Assembly: GCA_013350335.1 (NCBI GenBank) | Contig: CM023537.1 | Coordinates: 13,830,884-13,894,883, forward strand | DNA from: Chimonanthus salicifolius | Lineage: Eukaryota; Streptophyta; Magnoliopsida; Laurales; Calycanthaceae | Length of the DNA: 64,000 nucleotides | Reading direction: 5' to 3' | Shown here: positions 10,601 through 23,700 of the stretch, piece after piece | Layout of the letters: the number at the start of each line of letters is the position of its first letter | Numbering within the stretch: position 1 is the first letter of the stretch | Notes under the pieces: generated by a model | Database searches by the model: none | The model's input: only the letters and a program-made list of their open reading frames with translations | What the model was told of the DNA's origin: nothing | Made by a program: the position numbers and the translations under genes

Positions 10601-13600
10601 TTTAGTATGGTTGATTTCCCATTACATAATGGAAATTACTATTTGCAAAACAAACACCAAGCTAAGAGTGGCATCTCCTCGATGTTGGTGGTATTTTGGT
10701 GGACACACTACTGAGGTAAGACACAATGTTATCTAAAATTCTGGGTCTTTCATGATTACTCAAAATGATAAAAGATGTATCTAATGCTAAATGAGTATCA
10801 AGGAAGCATCTAATAAGGCTTGATGATAACAGGTTTCCTGTATGTTTACAACGAATAAAAGTAAAATCTCTTTAGATTTTGTGAATGAACTACATTAACA
10901 AATACCAAACTGCTGTAAATGCATTTTTGAATTTGTGGTTTTCATATGTCGAACACCACAGGAAGTAGCAGGCCAATTTTCATCAGGTAGAAAAGTTCAG
11001 GCTATTTTAAAGAGAAAAAACTATGCAAGATTGCATCAATCTGTTTACAATTGGGGTATCAAGAAACTTACAAGACACAATTTAGTAATTGCTCTGCTCT
11101 TGACTTCTCCCCGGGTCCTCCATACATTGAAATAAGCTCCTTAAACTCAGAGTGAACACTTTCACATATGATACCTCTCTTGCCAGATATTATACCTCTC
11201 AATGAGGACATGATTGGGTTCTGAAGCTCAGAAATTGCCTGTAAGATATTATGAAAACCTTAAGAATTCAACTTCATGAAATATAGTGATAAGGCCTAAG
11301 CCTTAAGCCAACTTTAAAAAGAATAGTGGGCATTAGTAAAGGCTGTAAAAAATGACTAAATGCTACGAAGAATTATTACTTATCTGGCATTTTCACTTTT
11401 ATGGAAGAAAGGGCTCCTTTTAGTTTTCCTTTTTTTCCCAAAAATGACTCCAATAAGGTAAATAAATGCTTAGAAACTGCCTTTGGCTCAGAAATCGGCC
11501 AACTTGACTCACTTTGGTCAAGTAGCAATTTCCAACTCTGAACTCCCTTTTTAAGAGGGTGGAATCACCAACACTCTGGCCCTTCATCGAAGAAAAGGAT
11601 CTGTTCACTCAATTCGACTAAATGTTGCTTTTTTTCTTTTCTAGTGTTTCTACACACTACCATTGACTCCACATTCTGACTGAATGGCATAACATGGTTC
11701 AACACAGATTTAACAGTTGGAACTATGTATAATTGTTTGCAAGGCATGTGATATTTAGTATTGCAATCCCACCGACATTTAGCATGGGGAAGGCCAAAAG
11801 AATGGATATATTACCTGTGCCATCACAAAACCAACGTTGTTCTTAAAACGTTTTCTCATTTCAGTTTCAGTTGTTTTCAGCAGTTGCTCAGCACCACCAT
11901 TGCTTATTCCTGATACAAGAGCAACCAATGCTGTCGTATCAAAATTTATCAGATTTTCGCCCAACACTGCCTCTGGTTTAGCAGCTACTGAATCCATAAT
12001 GGTTGATCTCATTGCCAAAATCAGGGAAGAGAATGCATCATTTGAACCAAAACCCCCTAGTTCTCCAGACAGGTCTGATTCAGTAGCTCCCATGAAGGGA
12101 CTTCTAACACCATGGTCTGGACTCGAGACTTTCTTTTCAATATGATCAGCATTTATCTGAAGTGCTGACGGTTTGCCTCTAGCAATTACATAGACCCAAT
12201 CTTCCACTTCTGAAAAGGTATTAAAACCAAGAGAAAATGCGATGTCAAAATCAGAGGCCCCAAACTCATCTCTGAGCTTCTGAACTAGAACCTCATCTAG
12301 TCCATTGGAAAAGAAAAGAATGATTGAAGAGGGCTTCAGCGTCAGCTTGGAATGAGCTGCTGCTAGAATCTCTTCCACACGTTTCCTTAACCCCTTGTTC
12401 CGGTGAGAGCCCAACCATGTAATATACCTTGGATTCCTGTCTGAAATAATAAACCAGACAGGATTTTTGTCAACAGTACAGACTATATCAACATGGGCAC
12501 CTTTGGAACAAGGATTGCCTTTCTTCTGAAAGGTTAGAACAGGCTTGCACACACGTGATACTGCGCTTATGAATGGTTGCTGAAGAATGTGAACGACAGA
12601 CTCAAGGTGCCCAACATTTAGACTGCCATGTCAAAAGAACAGCAAAATGTTCAATAATCTCTTCATAAAACAAAGCAGGTAATGCTAGATATAATAAAGA
12701 AACTGTGTGTTCATGTTTCCTCTTTGTGGATTGGATAGGATAGGATGTGCTTTGTAATCTACCCAAATCTTCGTCCAAATGAAAGCAGGTCCACTCCAAC
12801 TTCTGTCCACATGACTGGCAATTATGGAGAAAGTGTGATGGAAAATTCACGATTCTACGCGGAAAATTCACGGATTCTAAGCGAGTGATGATTATCAGTC
12901 TAATTTATCACATTTATTGTCACAGACAAGGCTGATGACAAATCCAGTGATAGCTAATGGCCTGTTTAGCAACCCAGAATTCCCCAAAGGTGCTTGAATA
13001 GGCTATATACAAAAATTCATAGAATTGTACGGAATTCCCATGACACTAAGAAATTCAGGGCTAAAAAAGAGTAAGTCAAATTTATAATTTTCCAGATTCT
13101 AGACTTTGCAAATTCTGCTAATGTTGGAGTTTCCTACGATGCCTCTTTTTGAATGTGAGGAGAATCTAGCCAATTTTGTAAGTGCTCATTGTTGCAACTT
13201 CAGGACTTGAGTTTCAGTTCTAAGGACGTCTGAAAAGCAGTAGGCCCATAAGAAAAACAAAATGCCAAATTGATTAACCTCAAGGTTGTGAGTTTGAGTG
13301 CCAATTTAGATGGGATAAATGCCTCAAATGAACGATGACCTTTTCATTGTGTAGGCCTAAGGAGTTTTTGGTAGAGAACTCCGAAGAATTTACAACTCCC
13401 CAAATTTTAAATTAGCAAATGATACTAATTCTGGAACCGGAGACTTCCTAGAACAACATTTTTGTGCTTGGTAGGCTTGCAATTTTTTGCTGAAATCTAA
13501 TAATTCCACAATCGAAAGCGGTTCAGGCTTTGTAATTATAAAATAACACTGAAATGGGAATTTATCTCTCCAAGAATCAATCTTGTGGGATTTCAAAATT

Positions 13601-14101
13601 CGACTCTAGGATTCTAGTTCACAAAACATGGAATTCTTTGTAGAATTGTGTAACTTCCATCTAAGAATTCCAGGCTACTGGGCAGGTCCTTAAGTTCCAA
13701 ATCCAAAGGATTCAATTTCGGGCTTGAAATTTCCAATTTATAAATCCTTTGGAGTTTAAATTGTGAGGAGTTTGATGATTCTGATTTCTCCAAACATGAA
13801 AGAATGATTCCACAAAAGCCCAAATACAGCTAAGAATTCTGGGCTAAAAAAAAAAAGAAAAGAAAAAAGAAAACCTGAGTGGAGAAGACGAGAAATGAGA
13901 AGTAAAGGAGAGATGGGAGAGGAACCGAAGCTCGGAGTCGACGAGTTTGAGGAGCGTCCTTTTGCAGGAATCTTGGATCTTAGACTGAGGGAGCGTTTGG
14001 ATCTGCTCGCGAAGGGATCTGCATCTGCTATTGGCGGCTTCAACGCGGCTATTTGGACTAGGACAGGCCAAGGATCCACACTTCTCTTTCTCATCCGCCA
14101 T
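7671..14101 (-). CDS. DUF1308 family protein, plant homologue of UPF0415 / C7orf25
   Basis: Four exons on the minus strand: 14101-13875, 12622-11815, 11238-11071 and 7877-7671 (stop TAG), giving 469 residues. Exon 1 starts MADEKEKCGSLACPSPNSR. Exon 2 carries HVDIVCTVDKNPVW, LKPSSIILFFSNGLDE and NFDTTALVALVSGISNGG. Exon 3 carries SGKRGIICESVHSEFKELI. Exon 4 carries LPTTRKIALKNKIIFGTGD and TGMSLLTLEHRP. This is the conserved plant architecture of DUF1308 proteins, whose cellular role I do not know; a nuclease-like fold has been suggested for the family but I cannot confirm it here. The last intron (about 3.2 kb) contains a nested transposon. The exon 3/4 junction is odd: the join that keeps family length (after TTG at 11071, before GTT at 7877) would use TA-AG or GT-AA borders. 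A weak in-frame GT donor at 11076 with the AG at 7878 is possible and would drop one residue. Start chosen as the only in-frame ATG before conserved sequence. Confidence 0.9.
8539..10377. mobile_element. Terminal-inverted-repeat element, interrupted by a LINE
   Basis: The left end reads GGGCACATTTGTGCG followed by AAAATTCATGGATTT. The right end, on the other strand, reads GGCCATGTTTGTGTG followed by AAAATTCATGGATTT. This inverted match of roughly 35 bp, with 15 perfect inner positions, suggests a MITE-like element. No clear target duplication was found. The LINE at 8640-10160 sits inside it, so the TIR element is the older of the two. Both are in the last intron of the DUF1308 gene. Confidence 0.5.
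8640..10160 (-). mobile_element. Degenerate LINE, ORF2 reverse transcriptase C-terminus to RNase H
   Basis: Reading minus, 10075-9880 gives GKHLSLGGRIILIKSVLSNL and FLSVFKYLEVVIKKIEGFEKRFLWND, the segment after the reverse-transcriptase palm in plant LINEs. 9803-9534 gives WRLGDDLERLWKSIILRKC and SFWHDRWVGD, the pre-zinc-finger region. Sequence down to about 8640 keeps RNase H-like coding similarity with many stops. It is dead: multiple stops and frameshifts. Its 3' part resembles 62185-62700. Confidence 0.8.
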
Positions 14102-14442
14102 TGCTTCTCTTTCAGACGCAGGGATGGCAACAGTTCAGGTTGAAGACAACCATAGCCCAACCCAAGTATTACTGCCCAAAAAACACAAACTAAACTTCAA
14201 TCCAAATGGGTAAAATAATTTGGATGATTTTTTTAACTCAAAATTAAAAAATATCTGTTGAATTGTCTAACTCAGAATTTTATTAATTTAACTCAAACTA
14301 TCTCATGCAAGTTTTAAGTTTTTAAACTATACTTCAACTTATTTATTAAATGTAGGAGTGGTGATTTTTGGACGTGAACCATTGTATTAATAAAATATTG
14401 TATTCATGTTGATGATATTAAGTTATTAACCCATTTAATAAA
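14102..14442. other. Divergent intergenic region, DUF1308 side
   Basis: The sequence just right of the DUF1308 start codon should hold that gene's 5' leader and promoter. I see no convincing TATA box. From 14210 on it is AT-rich without coding potential. Confidence 0.4.
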
Positions 14443-14546
14443 AAAAATTAAATTTACATATGGAAAACTGTGGGATACTCAGCGTAAAACTCCTACGGGT
14501 AGACTCCTACCCTCAAGGCACACCAAAATTAGGCCATTATGGCTCG
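14443..14546 (-). mobile_element. tRNA-derived SINE, copy 2 (5'-truncated)
   Basis: On the minus strand the element starts at the B-box (GGTTCGAGCC) and runs through the shared body to an A-rich tail, so the A-box half is absent. A 15-bp duplication AACCCATTTAATAAA lies at 14428-14442 and 14547-14561. The duplication overlaps the B-box by a few bases, so the left limit of the element is good to about 4 bp. Confidence 0.75.
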
Positions 14547-14690
14547 AACCCATTTAATAAATTTGTTGACTAACTTTACTAATAAATATATTTAATTTAG
14601 ATGAAAAACTCTAAAATAATTCTCTCTAGTTGAATTAAATATCTTGGCTGTTTTTTAAAAAAAAAAATTAGTCTTTCACATGGTTTGTTG

Positions 14691-15045
14691 CAGGGGTCAA
14701 AAAAACGCCCCGGCCGATAAGTTTCTCTCTCCTCGAATATTTACATTTCTCTCAACTCCGATATTCAAAACCGTTAAAAACCTTTAAAAACCTTAAAAAA
14801 CCGCAAATAACAGCAAAAAACTGTGAAAGAACGTATCGATTTTTTTTAAAAAAATAAACATAAAATAAAATTTAAATACTGATATTTATGCATATCGGCC
14901 GATATTCGGGACTGAATATCGGCCATATCAATCGATAATATTTTTGTACGACCTGATACATATCGTATCGGCCGATATCGTTCGTTCTTCAAAAACCAAT
15001 ACATATCGGCTGATACGATATACATCGGCCGATATTTCGACCCCT
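14691..15045. mobile_element. Palindrome-rich MITE (ATCGGCCGAT family), copy 1
   Basis: This 355-bp element begins CAGGGGTCAAAA and ends TTTCGACCCCT, so its ends are inverted repeats. A perfect 9-bp target duplication GGTTTGTTG lies at 14682-14690 and 15046-15054. The left half is a run of AAAACCGTTAAAAACC-type units; the right half is a dense series of TATCGGCCGATAT palindromes. It lies between the divergent DUF1308 and GET3 genes. Nine-base duplications point to a Mutator-like element. Confidence 0.82.
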
Positions 15046-15054
15046 GGTTTGTTG

Positions 15055-16700
15055 TAATGTAAAGAAATGAAGATGAGTAGAGATTTTATGAAGTTTGATC
15101 TAAAGTTATCTTATTTTTTTATTTTAAACTTTTGAAAATTAATAACTTGTATTAAAAGATTAAGATTATATGGCTCAAATGTTCAATTCATGATGAGACT
15201 CTATATCCTCTTTATTATATAATGATCTATCCACCACATCGGACTATATAGGTCTAATCATCATCAACAACAACAACCATTAATTGTATTTATATTGAGT
15301 CAATTTGGCGAGTTCTTTTTCTTCAATTAATTTTATCATAAATCATTTCATTAGTCACTCCACATTATAATATGTTTTTCTTTATATTTTCCAACAGTGT
15401 TATAAAAACTGGATCGGACCTGCGGTTGAACTACCGATCCAATCGTGATTGTAACATGCACGGTTCGGATGCCTTTTAAAATTGTCTAATCAAATTCAAC
15501 AAGAAAAATAAAGAAAGAAAAATTAAAAAAAAATCTCTTTGGCTACTCCTCTTGTTTTTACATGATATTCCTAGTGGAGAAAACAAATTTTAAGAGGAAA
15601 CAAAGAGCATCTCATCAGGAATGTCTTAATGGCTTCCCTTCTCCTTTTCTCCTTTCTTCTCATTTCAGTCTCAAGTCTACTCAAATTCTCTCTCCTCAAT
15701 CAAGATTATAATCTTTCATAATTGTAATACATGCAATCATATAATACTAATAGATTTATTTTAGGCTATTTGATTAAGCATTCACTGTTAAATTTTCATT
15801 AGTCTAATTGTGTTGTTTGTAATGAGATGATTTAGTAGATATTTATGTATGTATAAGTACAACGATGATTTTTTTTACAATTTTATTAACTAACTTGATC
15901 GAATTATAATTGAATATCTCTGTATTCAAATATTTGCCATTCTCTTACTTTATTATTATTATTTACTATGACTAAATAATATTCAAACATCTTTCATTTT
16001 ATATTTTTTGTTTAAAATTTAGTTTTACATTAAAACTTAGCTTTTTTTCTTGTAAGCTCTAAAATATCATATATACAAAAAATTATTAAATTATTTTTTA
16101 ATAAATCCCCTACATCTATACATTGACCTTTTCCACAAGGTAATGCAGAAGTCATGACAATGGATTGATCTAAGTGAGAGAAATAAAAAATAAAGTAGAA
16201 AAATAAAGAGAGAAATTAGAGAAATGATCTTGAGATGGATTAGAACATTCTTGCTGATTCGAGTTTTAATTTTCAAAATATCATCATCTTTGAAATTATT
16301 TACTTCATGAATCTAAAATTAATATTTATAATTAAATTTGATATTTATTCGATTAATCCTAGCTTTCTACTTACATTAGATAAGAGACTAAGAGACTTTT
16401 AGTTTCACATCAATATATCTATATAGATTAAATTTTAAAAAGAGTTATCTGATTTGTTTATTATTATAACAAATGTATGTAAAAAATTAAAATTTATTAT
16501 GTATGAGTGCATGGAATAAGTTATCAATTTAATATTTATATTAAAATTTAATAAAACATAAAACCTTTCTAATGAATCGATCGGAAATCGTTGGTGACAT
16601 TTGCCTATCGAATTTCTGATTGCTTCATACTGTTCTGGACGGCGAAAAGTCCAGACGTATGATACAGAAATTGACAGATAAAAAACCCGAAATTTCCCTT
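15055..16700. other. Upstream region of GET3, mostly empty
   Basis: Very AT-rich sequence with no supported gene. Near 15395-15480 there is GTGTTATAAAAACTGGATCGG, similar to the end of the TIR element at 53599-54068, so probably a truncated relative of it. The last 150 bases before the GET3 start are CT/GA-rich, as expected of a plant 5' leader. Confidence 0.45.
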
Positions 16701-16835
16701 TTCCAGATCGATCTCCCTCTCTCTTCTCCTTTCTCCTTTCTCCTCTGCAAGAACCATTGCAACAGTAGAGAAGAAGAAGAAAAGATTTGGTTTTGGGGTT
16801 GAGAGTTGAGATTATAGAAGAAGGGAGAAAGAAAG

Positions 16836-19800
16836 ATGGCAGCATCAGAAGAAGAAGTAGCAATTCCGGAAGGGACGGTGCAGAACATCTTAGAACAGGA
16901 GAGCCTTAAGTGGGTATTCGTGGGAGGGAAAGGAGGTGTGGGCAAGACGACTTGCAGTTCTATACTGTCAGTCCTTCTCTCTAGAGTCCGATCATCTGTT
17001 CTCATCATCTCCACCGACCCAGCTCATAATCTCAGCGACGCTTTCCAGCAGCGCTTCACCAAAACCCCCACCTTGGTCAATGGTTTCACCAATCTCTACG
17101 CCATGGTACGACCACCCTCATCCCATACTCTTTTTTTTTTTTTTTTTGCTCGATGCTTTTGGGTTTCTTTTGACAATTACGTAGTGCTAAGACAGCCTTT
17201 TCTTTAAAAACAATTGGTTTTGGGAAATGAGTTTTACTGATTCAATGGATACTCGTGGTTTTTCGTTAATTGGGTTGAGACAATGCCTGATATTTCAATT
17301 TGATTCCTTTTTTGAATGCCCATTTCTTTGAACTTGTTGCTATTGGCTTTCTTTCGACCACGCGTACGAATATCAGATTTGGAAAGGAAAAGGTTTTGGG
17401 ATGTGGGTTTCTTGATTATATGTAAATTAGCTGTCTTGATGAGTTGGTTCGAGGCAAAGTTTCTGGAGTTGGGGTTTCCTGGAGGTTTTTTCTATTCATC
17501 AAATTTATTATTTCGTGTGAATGATTCTTTATCGATTTACTATTTCTGTTGTTTTATGGAGAAGAATTTGTTGATTAATGAAATTTTGCATCTTTTACGA
17601 ATTTGGCTATCCATTTTCTTATGATGCCCAGATACGGCATGGATATGGACATGCCATCAATATGACAGAGATTTTTATAAATAAGAATGAAGTATTCTCC
17701 ATTTACACATAAAAATGAAGTGTTCCCACTGACAGTTGCCTACATTGAAGTATCTATTTTCTAGATTTTCTGTTTCTGTTTATTTTCATGGATTTATTTT
17801 TTGAAGTCCAAGGTATACAATCGTCCCACTTGACGAATCCTTGGGGCATGGGTAAACCTCCCATGTGTACAGCACTAAGGGGATGACCCTTTTTGTGTTG
17901 AAGGGGCTTGATCCCAAGACCTCCCACAAACAAGAGTGGGATTTATTTTCATGGATTATTAATGACAGGAACATGTATTGGTCTCTCTCTCTCTCTCTCT
18001 CTCTCTTGGGGTGCATTCGGTTGTACTGCTATGGAGGTGGATTGTCATCATTCTGTTGTATGTTTGGACCTGCTTGGAAATTGGAACCGTGATCAGGGTG
18101 AGATGTTGCCTTTTCACCTTTCCTCCCAAATCAGTAACAGTGATTGCATCTATGGTTCAGGAAGGGAAGGTACAATGACTGATGTTCTCCCCAATTTCTG
18201 CATGGCCTCAAATGTAGAATGACACGGACAACTATCTGTTGTGCAAAATTACTCAAATCACTAGCTCTTTTCAGTCACAAATAATCCTTTTTTTAAAGTT
18301 TTTTACTTTTATAGTATTTATCATTTTTGTCATTTTGGATTTGTTCAACTCCCAATCTCAGATTGGTGGCTTTCATTTTATAACTTACGGATGATTTGCG
18401 ATGAATTCCATTTTCAGAATTATGGAGAGCACAAGGGATTGCACCCTGTACTGCTCTTTTCTTCCCTATCTTCTTCTTCTTAGTATTTTGCTCCCTAATC
18501 CCAACCACCACCACCTTATGGTGACACTTGATAGTCTTTGTTGTTTAACTTTCATTTTTTTTTTTTGTTTGAGAATTTAATCCCCATTTTGCCTTTAGGA
18601 AGTGGATCCAAATGTAGAGAATGATGATTTGTCGAATATGGAAGGGATGGATGGCTTCATTTCTGAGCTTGCAAATGCGATCCCTGGAATTGATGAGGCT
18701 ATGAGCTTTGCTGAAATGCTCAAGTGAGTTTTCTTTACCACTTATGGCTTAAGTTAGGCATTACACTCCTTTGGAATAAATTTTACACCTTTTGGAAACT
18801 GTATGTAAAAGGATCTTGCTGACAGATTTTCTTGTGCTTGCTGATAACTTTCAACTTTCAGCTTCATTCTTTCACATTTCTATGTTGTTGAAACTTTTGA
18901 GTTAAAACCTTGTTTCAAGTGACAATGTTCCATTTTCTCTTGGGCATTAAAAGTTTGAAAATCCAGAAGGCTTGATTAATTAGGTTATATGAGAGGTTTT
19001 AAAGTTCTAAGCAGACTAAATTGTTGGGTAGGGGTTTTTTTGTTTTCAATATTTTAATGTAACGTTGTATTTATCTTTAAAAAAAGTTGACATTTTTTTT
19101 TTTAATGGTTAATATATTAATAAAAAAGAGAGCACCAGAGGTGCAAATACAAAAGGCTGACATTTATAATGGCTAATGAATTCTGAAAAATCTTATTGGA
19201 TGTATTGTAAAGCATTTTCTGTAATGTCATTGGATATATTGTAACTAGGGGTGTTAACGGTCTGGGTTCGGCCCCGCATGGCAATTTGAGCCCGACAAGA
19301 TATACATAAGCCCGAGTCAGCGTGCTGCCTGTTGGGCTTTTAAGGATTGAAGCCCTAGCTTGCCATTTGAAAAATAAAAAATATCGAACTTATATATTTT
19401 TTTACTAACATTTTTTTTAACTCTACAAAGAGAGAGAGAGACCCTTGCTCGTATTGGAGAGATTTCAATTAGAAAAATAAAAAAAATAAAAAGTATCTGT
19501 GTCGGCATCACAATTTGATATCGACAACCCCAAATCGTCATTCCGAATGATCTAGATCGGAAAAAAATGAATCTTCCTAGATGAAATAGAGATAGAGAGA
19601 GATCCAACAAATTCAAATTTGAGAGAAAATTGAATTATAGATGAAATATAGAGGGCAACACAGTGTCAATGTGATATCGAAAACCCCATATCACATTATG
19701 ATAGATCTTGATCTGAGGAAAAAAATGAATCTTGTGAGATGAAATAGAGAGAGAGAGAGATCCAACAGATTTGGATTTGAGAGAAAATTGAAAAATTCCC

Positions 19801-20671
19801 AAAATGAAATTGGCTTGATATATGATCCCAGGTGTAGTTTTTGTGGTCAATCTGGAAAGAGAGGAACTCTAGAGTCTTTTAAGGTGAGTCATTGGATGTT
19901 AATGATCTCTTTTAGATAGCAAAATTGAGACTTTGTGTGTGGCTCATGTCTAGTTACAAGTTTAAGGGTTTACAACCATTGGATCTTCTATTGTCTTGGG
20001 ATTGGTGCATGAAGAGTTCTAGTTGGAAAAGGAAACCAGAGGTTAGCTGGATTCCTCTGGATCGGGGTGTTATGAAGTTTAATGTGGATGGGGCAGCGAG
20101 GGGGAAACCAGGTCCAACAGGAATAGGGGTGTGTCGAGGAATCATGAGGGCTGAACTACGATTATGTTTAAGAATCTGTTGGTATTAGAGATTCCAATGA
20201 GGCAGAAATTCTTAGTATTAGGAGTGCGTTGGCCATATGAAAAATCCATGGGCAAGGCAAACTAGTGATTGAAGAGGATTCAGCAAGTGCAATCAAATGG
20301 GCTAAGGGTCAAAGGTGGAAATTGATCACTACGGTTAGGGAGATTAGAGCCTCGGTGACAGGGTCAATGCATCTTTCGTTCATGTTAGCCGTACAACTAA
20401 TGGCGTGGCAGAGTACTTCGCTAAGCCGGGAGTTGATAGCGGTTTCTTGGGAGTTTTCTTTCTTTGATTTCCGAGGACAACCATTTGATTGCATTTTAGA
20501 CGGAGGGGATGTTTGATTGTAGTTCTTTATTTGTTCCTTTGTGATTGTAATTTTTTTTTTTCTATTTCATTTCCTTTTCTTGTTTTTTCTTTTTAAGGTC
20601 TATTACTTTTAGACCTTCCTTTTATTGTTGTACTTGTTCTTTTTAATTTGAATACCTTTGTTACTACTCAT

Positions 20672-20717
<46 letters not shown>

Positions 20718-23700
20718 AGTAAAAAATATCAAAAAGTAAAAAAAATACTTGTGCATGCATCGTAGTGTGATATCGAAAACCCAAATCACATTCCGATAGA
20801 TCTCGATCTGAGAAATAAAAATAAAAAATGAAGTGCAGGCCATTTTACGGAGTTTTGGAATTGTTGAGTCGTTCTAATGAGATTTGAGAATCGCTGTCTG
20901 TGTTTTGTGAATTGGGCCAGCAGTAAAAATCCTTATCCTTGAAAAGTAGTTACTTGGATAGAAGGGATTTGAGGATGGATCCACCAAAGAAATCATTATA
21001 TTCTTCATATTCCTAGATCTGCTAATTAAAAGGCTGATGAACTTGCCAGACTAAAGGCTGGTATTCTTCTTGGTGACTGATTTTTTCCTCATCCCACCCC
21101 CCCCCCCCCCTCTCTCTCTCTCTCTCTCAATAATTTTTTTCCCAGTTAGACAGCCTAGATTTTTATTTCTCATAGGCTGTGCTTCATTTGTAATTCCTTT
21201 TTCTTTAATGTAATTTTCTTAGTGTTCTTTTGGTATGATCATTACCATTTGGTAGGGGGGAATTTTTATTTTAAAAAAAAACCCTTCACCCGTGGGGGTT
21301 TTAGTTGGATTTGGTAAGTTGGAATAATTTGGTACGTCTTGATTAAAAAAAATTAAGGAAAATTCTTGCAAAAAAGGATCAAAAATAGAAAAAGATGATT
21401 TTATAAATGGATATGACAGATAAAAGGAATAGAGTTGTTATCACATCAATGACCAAAAACATGAAAAGTTCATGTGAAAAATAACTAAAAAATATAAAAG
21501 AGGATTATAAGATTGAATTTGATGAGTTGGAAGGATTAATCCCACCCTTGTGGCGTTAGCATCTAAAGAAGGAAAATTCAGTCAGACAAAGGGATAAAAA
21601 ATAGAAAAATGATTTTATGAATCAGTTTGGTGAATTTAAAAGTCTGAGACAGTTGTAGGAAAGGGCACAATTTTTTGCTCAATGTCATTTACAAGACCAT
21701 GCCATTCGCAACTTTTACATAGTGAGAAGGGGAAAAATATGAAAATTGAGTTGTTGCATTACCCGAGGTTCATTGAGATTGCTCCTATGAAACATTAAAC
21801 TTTTGTTTTTAGATAGTATGTCACTCTTCTTTAATTTTGTGCATTGGTTATTATCTCTTTAATTTTGCCTACTACAAATAGATTGTTTGATATATTTTGT
21901 ATTTTATGTTGATATTTACAGTTTTAATTGATTAGTATATGATTTGATGTTTAAGTAGGTATTTGTTTAATGTTATTTACTTTAGTTACAAAATAATTTA
22001 ACGGATGACCTATGCTATGGTAGAACACGTACCATAACTATTGCATTTTTTTTATGACGGAGAACTCTAAGACCTCCACCTCTCTTTGAGTATGAGAGCA
22101 TTGGGTAAAACTCCGGATGAGCGCAGCCCCCACCTTTCTTTGAGTATGAGAGCATTGGGTATTCAATGGTCTTAGAGTTACATATAATATTGTTTTGTCA
22201 CATCTTTTATTATTATTTTATTTGGTTTCACTGCACTAAATAAAAGTTTTAGTAACCAAACAACCCTGTACTATGGTCCTATTGAAATATATCTTGAGAG
22301 AGAGAGAGTGTCACAGGTTGTGTTGTCCAGTTTATGTTGATGCTAGTGTTTATCATGTCACAGGTTGGTACAGACAATGGACTATTCAGTTATAGTGTTT
22401 GATACAGCTCCAACTGGTCACACTTTGCGGCTTTTGCAATTCCCTGCAACACTAGAGAAGGGGCTTGCAAAAGTGATGGACTTGAAAAATAGATTTGGTG
22501 GCCTGATGAGTCAGGTATATTTCTTGAGTCTCTATTACAAAAAGTGTGATCTTATCTTCTTTCTTCCTTGTATTGGTATAGTGACTTCTAATTTTTACAT
22601 GAACTTAAGGATGGTTTGGCTTGCCTGTTATGGGTGTTTTGGATTTTGATGTAGTTCCAGCTGAATAAGGTTTAACCAGGACTTCCCCAATCGCCAATCC
22701 CCCAAGAAAACACAAAAAGAGAGAGGGGTTTCATTGTTTCAAGGAGGAAGGGTAAAAAAAATGCAAAGTCAGACTCAACAATCTAGAAATAGCACCCGTA
22801 GGCAATCTGCATGAGATGCTAGGGCTATGGTGACTTCTATGTGGCGATACAATATCTGTACGAGTGTATGGACATCTAGCCAAGTAGGGATTGTCAAAAA
22901 AGAGGTGGTTTCATTCTGAATTTCCAAGCCAAAAGAGTGCCATACATGCTTCCTTCATATATGGGTCTTTTTACAACTAGAGGTGGGTGTCATAGTTGGA
23001 TCTATAAAGAAACAAGAATAAATCCGTCTAATTCGTCACAATTTAACCCTCAAGTAAATAAATAAAGGAAGTTTGCAATAGAATAGCCCAAAATTTGCGT
23101 AAATTTATAGATCGATCTAAACTTGAGCCTAGCAAGTCCAATTGATTCCACATAAGAAACCCATTTTTGGGATCGCTATCTCATCGTTGGTATCCACCGA
23201 TGGAAGGCTTTTTATCCTCTTGGGTTCAATTAGCAAACCCCCAAATTTATGATTGTTTAGTGGTCCATATAATAATGTTAGGGTCTGCTTGGTAGGTCAT
23301 TCAGGATGGAATAAGATTGGTTCTCATTTAGAATGACAACAATACATCCTTTTCAAGGAGACTAAAAAGAGCATAAAAATCAAGAATCAAAGTCATTTTG
23401 AGGATAATTTTTTCATAATCATTCTTTCTACCGAACACACTTTCTCAGAACCTTTCATCTTCTGAATGATTCTTCTATCATTCTAGCTACTAAACATGGC
23501 CTTGGTACATATCAAAGATGTTGTCCTCATCAACTGTGACATCCACATGAAGTTTTTGCATTTTTCATGGTCTTCACATCGAGCACTCCTCTCCAGTCTT
23601 CTGTCACGTGCACTTTGTGGATGGTACAATTATATCCTGTGAAGCCATTGAGGAGGAAGTTAGGAACCTTAAAGCTTTATTGCGTTGGTTCGAGCTTTCT

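Larger units (their letters stand above)
19425..20835. repeat. Three diverged copies of a ~165-bp repeat, split by a LINE (GET3 intron 2)
   Basis: Units share an AG-rich tract (GAGAGAGAGA), a 'GTGATATCGAAAACCC' core, then TAGATCTxGATCTGAG and ATGAATCTT words. Two are adjacent (about 19425-19620 and 19640-19800). A third, separated part (about 20700-20835) lies beyond the LINE piece, so the LINE probably landed in a pre-existing tandem array or the third copy is independent. Limits are approximate. Confidence 0.6.

Noticed and set aside
12957..13850. Possible TIR element in DUF1308 intron 1 with CCCAGAATTC near both ends
   Set aside because: The match between ends is short and the inside has several related AGAATTC words, so boundaries cannot be defended.
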